In this document: positions 56,230 to 64,000 of the stretch, in pieces
How positions within the stretch are numbered: position 1 is the first letter of the stretch
How the letters are laid out: each line of letters begins with the position of its first letter
Assembly: GCF_009905375.1 (NCBI RefSeq)
Contig: NC_133653.1
Coordinates: forward strand, 54,515,704 to 54,579,703
Source of the DNA: Apium graveolens
Taxonomy: Eukaryota; Streptophyta; Magnoliopsida; Apiales; Apiaceae
DNA: 64,000 bases
Direction of reading: 5' to 3'
Made by a program: the position numbers and the translations under genes
The notes under the pieces: generated by a model
Told to the model about the DNA's origin: nothing
Database searches by the model: none
What the model saw: only the letters and a program-made list of their open reading frames with translations

Positions 56230-57180
56230 AAGGTTGGCTTTGCTTGAAGAACGTGAGCTTTTGATTGCACCCAGTCCGGATTGCGTTGAGTTCAGCCAAT
56301 CAGGACTAAGGTTAGTTGTGTTTAGGAGAATTTGGGCTTTGCTTGCCCGCAGTCCGGATTGCGTTGAGTTCGGCTAATCAGGACTAAGGCTGGTTGTCTT
56401 TAGAAGAATTTGAGCTTTGTTTGGCCCCCAGTCCGGATTGAGTTGAGTTCAGCCAATCAGGACTAATGTTGGTGGTCTTTTAGAAGAATTTGAATTTTTC
56501 TTGCCCCTAGTCCGGATTGCGTTGAGTTCAGCCAATCAGGACTAAGGTTGGTTGTCTTTAGAAGAATTTGAGTTTTTCTTGCCCCCCAGTCCGGATTGCA
56601 TTGAGTTCAGCCAATCAGGACCAAGGTTAGTTGTCTTTAGAAGAATTTGAGCTTTGCTTGGCCCCCAGTCCGGATTGAGTTGAGTTCAGCCAATCAGGAC
56701 TAATGTTAGTTGTCTTTACAAGGATTTGAGCTTTGCTTGCCCCCCAGTCGGGATTGAGTTGAGTTCAGCCAATCAGTACTAAGATTGGTTATCTTTTAGA
56801 AGAATTTGAGCTTTTCTTGCCCCCTAGTCCGGATTGCATTGAGTTTAGCCAATCAGGACTAAGGTTGGTTGTCTTTAGAAGAATTTGAACTTTTCTTTCC
56901 CCGCAGTCCGGATTGCGTTGTGTTCAGCCAATCGGAACTAAGGTTAGTTGTCTTTAGAAGAGTTTGAGCTTTGCTTGGCCCCCAGTCCGGATTGAGTTGA
57001 GTTCAGCCAATCAGGACTAAGGTTAGTTGTCTTTAGAAGGATTTGGGCTTTGCTTGCCCCCTAATCCGAATTGAGTTGAGTTAAGCCAATCAGGACTAAG
57101 GTTGGTTGTCTTTAAAAGAATTTGAGCTTTTCTTGCCCCCAGTCCGGATTGCGTTGAGTTCACGACTCCGGACTGGAAGT
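56230..57180. repeat. 79-bp minisatellite, 12 copies
   Basis: AGTCCGGATTG recurs at 56273, 56351, 56430, 56509, 56588, 56667, 56746, 56826, 56905, 56984, 57063 and 57141, that is every 78-80 bp. Each unit also has GAGTTCAGCCAATCAGGACT. Open stretches through it (for example 57208-57023, minus) are repeat artefacts. Confidence 0.92.
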
Positions 57181-58159
57181 TGGAACGGTTTTGGAGCTTT
57201 TCCCCCAATGATTTGAATTATTACACTTGTCTTTTTTCAAAAGACGTGTCGTAATAATATTTTGAATTTATTATTGCGTATATATATATATCATTGTGTA
57301 TATACGCATTCTGGATGGGCGGCTGAGATTTTGTCACGTGGCTCGACCCCTTGGTATTCATACCGCCTATAAATAGGCTTCCCCTTCTTTTTCTTTTATT
57401 TTTTTACCTTTCTACAATTTCCCTCTCCATTCTTCTTCTTGTTTTCTGTCTTTTTCTTCCAGGTTTCTTCTCGGATTTGTTGACAAGAGTCTTGGGTCTT
57501 TGAGATCTTTGTTTGGTCGTCCTCATTCGCTCCATATTATTTGTTCTTGTAAGTTTTCTTTCTTCTTATTTTTTTTATTTGCTTTTCTTGTCGACCCATG
57601 TTATCATGAATCGTCTCTGTTGTTGTATGGTTGTTTGTTCTGTGTTTTTGTGTCTGTTTTCAGTTGAGGTTGTGTGTATATATCTGTATGTATATGTGTT
57701 TGTGTCAAATTTTGGTGTTTGATTTTGTTTTGGAAGCGTTTCTGTGATTAGGGTTTGTAGTTGGTCCGAGCTTGAACATAGAGTCCAGACTCGTAGATAT
57801 ATATTTGATTCTGTGTTGTTTCGGTTGGGTGTAATTGGAGTCTGGACTAGGTTTTTGGGGTCTCTGGGTTATTTGTAGTCCGGATTCGCAGTTTGGGGTT
57901 TTTCCGTTTTTGGTTTTATGGGGTTTTTTTGGCTGATGCAGTCCGGGTGTCCGGACTGGTTGCTTGTGACTTTAATAAAATTGAACATAGGGTAGTCCAG
58001 ACCATGTAGAATTCAAGATAAGTAATCTGTAGGGATTTAGACTAACCTCTATCATTTTTAATAGATATATGGTCCGGACTAAAGTTTGTACCAACACTTA
58101 TATCTCCTGCTATCCGAGGGTGTTTGATTCAGATTCTTCTAGTGACTGTGAGCGTACTG

Positions 58160-60198
58160 AGATGGGGAAGAAGGCGTCCACTTCGGATGCCAGCACAATC
58201 TCAAAATGACCATAGCTAAAATTTCACCTAGGAAAGTGCCTTGTACTCCGGAGGGGTTGTGGGTGGACGTCCCGGGCTACTTCATCACGAAGAGTGAGGA
58301 GATCGAGAATAACTTTTACTATAGGAGTATTAGGTCCGGGTATGCGAGGTAGCCTAATGCTGGTCCGGAGCCGTATGATCGGGCTGAATTTGATAGGAGG
58401 TTTGCTTGGAGTATTGTGGCTAAAGAGCCTTACGAGTTGAAAGAGGAGTATGCCGCCTTGGACCATGCGGCACAGGACCCTTCGGTACAGGCTGCTTTCC
58501 ATATAGATCCCCGGATTTAGTGGAGGTGACCTGAGCCCGGAGAGAGGATATATCATAGACCGGCCGACGGGTTCGTTCCGGTGTGGCTGGAGCATCTTCG
58601 GTCCGGATGGAATCCACACTGGCACCTCTTCCTCAAACATCTTTGTAAGTATGAATATAAGCTTTTTCCGATGGAGATAACTCCCAATGTGATAAAGTGG
58701 ATGACCTGGTTCATTGCTTCCTGCAACCAGTTTAAGGTTCAGCCCACTTTTAAGCTGTGACATCATAAATTTAGTTTAGTTAGGTCTAGCCAGATGCCGC
58801 TGTATGAGATTCGATTCTGGGCTGCGGAGTGTGGGTATGGCTCCTCTTATAGGCCAGTTATTCAGCAATCTTCGCTGAAGCATTGGAATGGGGGGTTAAT
58901 TATGCTTAGGGAAGTGGATTTTTATTATCTCCCTCATATCGCTGCTGAGGGAGTCCGGACTAGGTTTTCTCGGGCTACACTCTGGGGAGATGCAATTCGG
59001 TTAGTCTTTACATTTTGTGAGTGTTTGGGTATGCATCTGACCCAATACACCTTTATGATGCAGAAAACCATGCATAAACTGGATTGTAAGTTATTCCTTT
59101 TGAGTCCGGATTACTTTCTTTTTCTGCACTGTTCTTTCGTGATTGATTTTTGTAAAGTGTTTGTTGTGACTTGTTTTTTATTTTGTTTTATGGAAGGTTT
59201 ACCTCACTATAATCCGGATATGTCTTCTTCGGCATACAGTGATGCTTTGAAGGGTTTGGGAAGCTGACAAAGAAGGCTGTTGCTGGCGGGTCCAGTTCCA
59301 ATGCTGCTCCGGAGGAGGGATATCAAAGTAACGTTGTTAGTAGACCAGAGTTCGGGGAGCAGCATAAGGGTCCGGAGAAAGATGTTGTTGTGGAGGTTGG
59401 GGATGAGTTCGAGAATTCGAAAGAGTTTGAGCCTCTTGGGGAGGTTCCTAAAGTGGATGTTTCCCGGAAGAAGAAAAGGCTTCGGAGTGCCGGTTCGAAA
59501 TCTCCCCGGGCTCAGAATGTTTCTGTTGGTGCTGAGTTCGGAGCGGATAAGGGGAAGAGTGTGGACGTGGAGCGACCGGAGAAGAGCAGCCCGAAGTTGG
59601 AGGTTAAAGTTGCTCGTTTAATGGCTGGGATCCCGACTGAGGATGAGTGGAAGAGAATGAATCACTCCGGATTCGATGCCACTATGAAAGAGTGTACCCG
59701 ACTCTGGGGTCAGGTATATTATATTTCTGTTCTTGTTCCTGCTTCTATTCTTTTGCCTTAGAATATTTTGTAATACATACATTTAATTTTCTGCAACTTG
59801 GTGGCTATATGGCCGGATCTGCTTCCCTTGCGTATAATGAATTGAAGGATGCCCGTGATTCTATCACTGATAAGAATGCTGAGATAGGGGAGTTGAGGGA
59901 CCAGATTATTGTGAAGGATACTTCTCTGTACGGACTGAACAAGCATCTTACCGATGTTACAACCCGGGCTGAAAATGCTGAAAAGGAAGCCGCAGATTTA
60001 AAGTATGAGTTGGCTGAGCTTCGGAAGCAGTTGTCTGCTGTGAGACCTAAGGTTGAAGCTATCGAGGCTTTCAAAAAATTTGAAAAATATGACAGGGCTA
60101 TCGCCAATGTTGGTGCTCCGGAGATTGATCATTTCTGGGTGGTTGCTGTAATAACCCCAATTTTTGAAACCCTTATGAATAGTGTTTTTGCTGAATGA
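58160..60198 (+). pseudogene. Gypsy-associated 'putative transposase' ORF (PF04195-like), split and broken
   Basis: The + strand shows protein-like sequence in pieces: a front part (about 58208-58770; PVWLEHLRSGWNPHWHLFLK near 58578-58640), a middle part (58794-59080), then, after an intron-like gap, 59280-59720 (Lys/Glu/Ser-rich) and, after a second gap, 59800-60198 (coiled coil with regular Leu/Glu/Lys). The front resembles the plant family annotated 'transposase (putative), gypsy type', found beside some gypsy elements. At least four stops and a frameshift occur before 58800. The minus-strand ORF 58766-58224 is a shadow. Confidence 0.55.
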
Positions 60199-62547
60199 GA
60201 AAACTTTTCATGCTCCACTATGTAGGGATTCTGTTATGGATATTCTGAGATTTTATTAGTACTCTATATGGTATATAAGTGTATGTAAAGATCGTCAGAA
60301 TCCAATTCCGAATACTTTGATTTTTTCCCAGGAATCCACTAGATACGGAAAGAATTGGGTATAAGGTAACAGGATAAAAAGGATTTAAATAAAAGGATTA
60401 TAAGAAAGGATCATAAAAGGATTATAATGTATTGAGAAAGGTTAAGGAAACCCAAGTAATAAGATCCCGGGTATGATCCCTCAAACGAGAAACGAGAACG
60501 AAAGTTAAGCGAACCGTATAACAGATAAGCGGTCATTAGGCAAACAATTAGAAGCTAATCAAAGAGATTAGAGGGGATGATGTCATCCAACCAATGAGAA
60601 GAGGGCAAGAAAGGGATGATGACATAGCAATGTGATGTAAGCATGACATAGGAGGGAAGGAAGTGTGGTTGAATGATAACCACACAAAGTCAAGGTTAAT
60701 TAGGTAATTAACCTAAAACAAATCAAAATTCAACCAACCAAGCAAAACATTTCATTTTTTTCATCAAACAAAACACAAAACCCTCCATTTCTTCATGAAG
60801 CTCTCGGCTTCTTTCTTAGCAAAATGAAGATCCAAGCTCCACCACTTACTATTTAGCAAGGTATTTATCTAAGCTTCCCCATGGATAGTTACATACTTCC
60901 TATAAGTTTAAGCTTCTAATTCCAAGCCAATCTTTTTTTATAAATCAAGGAAGAAGATGGTGAATATTAACCTTCAAGAAATAACTTTGGTTTTCTTGAT
61001 TTTTATGAAAGTTCAAGGTAGCTTAAGCATAGATCAAGGCTTCCATGGGCATTCCAAGGATCTTTCATTGATTAAGAAGCTTCAAGGAAGGTATAACATC
61101 TCTAAACCCTAGCTTTACTTTGTATATTAGAATGATTTTGGTTGATATGGTATTAGAGTAGCTTAGTGATTGTGGTTTAGAGTTGGGTTGGAATGGTGGT
61201 GATTGGATTGTGGAAATCTTATGATTTGGTTAAAGAATGTAGTATAGTTTAAATTCAAGTTTTAAGATTTAGTACATTGATTATAATGAGTTGATTTGGG
61301 GCTGTTGTAATGTAGTTTGGATGGAGTTTTGATTAGGTTGTGAATTGGGGTTGAATTGTGGTGGATTTGGAATGGTTTAAATTTGGGAAATCGCGTAAAC
61401 ATAGCCGTCGTAATGTCCGATTTACTTTAAACTGCTTTTGTTCATAACATTAGGACCCGAGAGCTCCCTGCTATATTTTGACCATCGCCATGTTTAGATA
61501 GTTCATGTTACGAGCTTCGTTTTGATATGTAGTTCGTTTGATTCCGATGTACGGTTTAGGAGAAACGACCATTTTAAGTAACGGCGTTTCGCGAACGAAA
61601 CTTTTCCCCTCGCCTTACTTTGAAACATAGGTTAAAGACCAAAAAGGGTTAATTAGTGTATGAAACAATTGTGGTAAGAGTGTTAGGCAGTTGGTAAGAC
61701 ACTCGCAAAGGAATCGCCTTAAAACTCGTAATGGTTAAATTATTAAAAATGGTGGAGCCGAGGGTACTCGAGTGACTTAAGAGAATCAGTAAGCGCAAAG
61801 CGAGCATTAGAGTCTAAGTTGGTTAATGTATAGATTTACAAGTGACTTTGGCTTAATTCCAACTTACGTTGTTTATAGGTTACCAAACTCGTCCCGAGCC
61901 ATTCATAACCCCCAGTCGCTCAGGCAAGTTTTCTACCCGTTATACTGTTGTTGTGATGTATATATGTATATGCATTATCTTGTGATAGATGCATGTTGGT
62001 TAATTAGCAAATGTTGCGATATATTGAAGCATGCTGATATGGTATATATATGCATGCCTGTTTCGTATTCTTGCCATATATCTGTTGGTTCAGTTGATAA
62101 TACCTATGCTAGAGAATAGCAGTAATTTGCATATACCCTTAGTATAGGGACCCAAAGGTGAAAACATTTTCTAAAATCGGGAGTCGAGGATCCCGAGTAG
62201 ATTTTATATATATATATATTTATATATATATATGGTTATAGTTTTCAAAACTATTAATCGAATAAGGTTTATTCGATAACTTTATTTTATTATTGAATAT
62301 TATTTCGAATATTAATCTGAGGACTTATGACTCCTTTATTTTATTATTGAATATTATTTCGAATATTCATCCGAGGACTTATGACTCCTTTATTTTATTA
62401 TTGAATATTATTTCGAATATTCATTCGAGGGCTTATGACTCAGCTTATTTTATTTATTGAATATTATTTGAATATTCATTTGAGGATCTATGACTCCGAT
62501 TATTTGCTGAGATATATTCTTTATTTTATTAAAGAATAAGGTGTCGA
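60199..62547 (+). repeat. Gypsy LTR-like non-coding block, cut on the right by E2
   Basis: 2.3 kb without a convincing ORF. Its style (GATGATGTCATCCAACCAAT near 60577, a CT/AC-rich leader with short gene-like pieces, a GAGTCGAGGATCCCGAG motif near 62182) resembles long Tekay/Del-type LTRs such as the solo LTR in this window, but the two were not aligned. E2 begins at 62548, so the right end lies off-window. The ORF at 61826-62119 has no features. Confidence 0.42.
62270..62505. repeat. 54-bp tandem repeat, four copies
   Basis: GAGGACTTATGACTCC (or variants) recurs every 54-55 bp at 62319, 62373, 62427 and 62482, with TTGAATATTATTTCGAATAT in between. It lies just left of the E2 insertion and after a (TA)n stretch at 62202-62233. 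Confidence 0.75.
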
Positions 62548-63594
62548 TGTTATTCCTGGTGGACTAACAATGAGATTTACAGAAGGGGGGTTGAATGTAA
62601 ATCCCAAAACTTTTTCAAGTTTTGAGCAGTTTATGAAAGTTGTGTGTTCAAGAACAACAAGTGTGTGAATTGCTTTAAGCTAATACAGACAGATATAAAT
62701 TCAAGCACAAATGTAAAGAACACAACAGAACTTAAAAACTTTTCTGGTGGATTTGTTGTTCCACCAGAGATGGTATTTTAGAAAATCTGTGATTGAACAA
62801 TGTTGATCACAGCTGCATCCTAGTACAAACTAGATGAATTTTCTCTCAATATTTTTCTAAACAGCTCTGGAAAATCTCACATCCAATTACTAGCTTCTAC
62901 TTGGTTTATATATTACCAAGTGTACAAGTTAAGAACAATATAAAATACAGTAATAAAATAAGTTCTTCACTTGCTTCTTTTCCTGTTCACTCCAGTACCT
63001 TGTTGACTATTGCATCTATGTACTAAAGAAGAACGGCTGCTTTTTCTGTTGTTCCTGAAATTCGGCTACCACATCTCAGTTGTCTCTATCAACCCATGTG
63101 CCTCTGTTTGTAGGTACAACTACCCCTTATCAACGGCTAATCATTAGAACATCCGTTGAAGCTTTCATCCGTTGATGCACTGAAGGATGTGAAGCTTTCA
63201 TCCGTTGAAGGATGTTATCCGTTGATGACTTTATCCGTTGAAGCTTCAGAGACATCCGTTGAAGCTTAGCTTCTTATCCGTTGAAGGTCTTTAAGTCATC
63301 CGTTGATACCACTTCACTTATACAAAATTACAAGGCATGAAGTATTTACAATTGGCCTTCCTATCTGCATATCATCTAGTAGTCAACATGACTCATAGTT
63401 TCTCTCAACTTCCAAGAATTACATTTTAAATACAGAGACTGAAATATGCTACAACACTAGACTTATTTCTAAGTAAAGCTACACCATCAACGGATAGCCA
63501 AAGTGGTCTTATCCTTTGAGGCTACAGACACTAAATTTCTACTTAAGTGTTTTGTTAAACATATCATCAAACTAATGCACATACATTCCTAACA
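62548..63594 (-). repeat. E2 3' LTR (1.05 kb)
   Basis: On the + strand it begins TGTTATTCC and ends CATTCCTAACA. At least eight ATCCGTTGA copies lie between 63150 and 63310. The inner end has the same AACCCCCCTTCTGTAA block as E1 (on the minus strand). Confidence 0.85.
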
Positions 63595-63596
63595 AT

Positions 63597-63606
63597 CTCC
63601 CCCTAT
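63597..63606 (-). other. E2 polypurine tract
   Basis: The minus strand reads AAATAGGGGGAGA immediately before the LTR, the same arrangement as in N1. Confidence 0.75.
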
Positions 63607-63782
63607 TTATGTCTATAAGAATTGTAGGCATAAATTTAGGGTTAACTTGATGATAACAAAACACTTAACAGATATATGAATTGAAACTAAGTAGAAATTT
63701 AAAAATGCTGCAAAAGTGTATGTACTAGGAGGTAATTGAAGATTTACAGTGTTTCCAAGGACACTCCTTTAGTCTGAGCAAA

Positions 63783-63998
63783 TCATCTTTTTCTTCTTTG
63801 TTCCCTGGTTTTCTTTCCTAGCCTTTTGTCATTTTCCTCAACTTGGAGTTGGAGTTGTCTGAAGAATTCAGCTTCATCTTCAACACTGACATCCAACTTA
63901 GATTGCATTTCTTTGAGAGTTTCATTGCTGGCAGTCTTGAGTTGGTCTTCAAGTCTGAAAAATCTTCTGACTCCTTTATCATCTCTAAATTCCATCAA
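63783..63998 (-). pseudogene. E2 envelope-like region, C-terminal end (partial)
   Basis: At least 71 codons open to the window edge, ending about 190 bp before the LTR. The sequence is Glu/Lys/Arg-rich and helical (DEAEFFRQLQLQVEENDKRL). Position and character match the end of the envelope-like region of N1. It is partial, so integrity cannot be judged. Confidence 0.5.
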
Positions 63999-64000
63999 CC

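Larger units (their letters stand above)
55560..58140 (+). mobile_element. Non-coding 5' region of a gypsy-type element (LTR/leader)
   Basis: No coding ORF. It contains G-box-like CACGTG sites (for example near 55948, 55982, 56061), a TATA-containing palindrome at 55844-55863, a 79-bp minisatellite (56230-57180), and a second TATA palindrome at 57365-57378 followed by a CT-rich leader, as in an LTR R-U5 region. Many TCCGGA words occur throughout. It precedes a gypsy-associated ORF in the same orientation. LTR borders were not resolved. Confidence 0.45.
62548..64000 (-). mobile_element. E2: Ty1-copia (Sirevirus-like) element, 3' end only
   Basis: The 3' LTR (62548-63594) is followed on the right by a polypurine tract and the end of an envelope-like ORF that runs off the window. 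The orientation is minus. Its LTR shares blocks and the ATCCGTTGA motif with E1, so the two are related. Confidence 0.85.

Noticed and set aside
56230..57180. CRISPR-like array
   Set aside because: The whole 79-bp unit is repeated with no unique spacers, and the genome is a plant. The same holds for the 39-bp and 176-bp arrays.
58224..58766. 180-codon minus-strand ORF
   Set aside because: It is antisense to the gypsy-associated ORF, whose + strand translation has family-like character; the minus-strand product has none.

Overview
The window is repeat-dominated DNA from a flowering plant, most likely a eudicot. The evidence is one intron-containing GDSL esterase/lipase gene, plant-type Ty1-copia elements primed by initiator tRNA-Met (PBS TGGTATCAGAGC), a Caulimoviridae-like integrated pararetrovirus, and an En/Spm (CACTA) transposon. 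I cannot name the species. No tRNA, rRNA or CRISPR feature was seen. All alignments, divergences and repeat counts below were made by eye.

Layout. (1) 1-29711 is a stack of nested LTR retrotransposons. Element E1 (minus strand, left end off-window) ends at 4579. It abuts a + strand LTR-like block (4580-5669) that itself interrupts the integrase of host element H (+ strand, 5670-29711). H is split again by N1, a complete minus-strand element at 7376-20303 with 5-bp target duplication GTCTA, and by a 4.09-kb solo gypsy-type LTR at 25360-29452 with target duplication GAGAG. E1, H, N1 and E2 (at the right edge) look like Sireviruses. H and N1 carry a long envelope-like region after RNase H, and E2 shows the end of such a region. 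All coding regions are broken.

(2) 29981-39176 is an AT-rich integrated pararetrovirus. Its order is leader uORFs, a 51-aa ORF, two coupled coiled-coil ORFs, movement protein, a small ORF, a VAP-like ORF, coat protein, protease-RT-RNase H and a TAV-like protein, followed by a control region (39-bp CCAAT-palindrome repeats, polypurine block, TATA, AATAAA). This is close to Caulimovirus/Soymovirus order. A 310-bp direct repeat flanks the unit and its right copy ends one base before the position of the primer-binding site. Movement, coat, polymerase and TAV genes all carry stops or frameshifts, so the copy as it stands does not encode a working virus.

(3) 39177-44991 is AT-rich intergenic DNA with MITE-like and transposon remnants. 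(4) 44992-51554 is a CACTA element with captured host-gene fragments (V-ATPase subunit a, probably SPF30), an internal array of nine ~176-bp units and triplicated ~222-bp subterminal repeats. (5) 52657-54619 is the only intact host gene, a five-exon GDSL esterase/lipase of 376 aa, followed by a decayed copy at 55062-55460. (6) 55560-60198 holds a gypsy-associated ORF with a 79-bp x 12 minisatellite upstream. 60199-62547 is gypsy-LTR-like DNA cut by E2 (62548 to the edge).

The most interesting points are the control architecture of the pararetrovirus (chained MNS micro-ORFs, covarying CCAAT palindromes), the repeated motifs and candidate internal promoters in the Sirevirus-like elements, and the satellite-like array inside the CACTA element.
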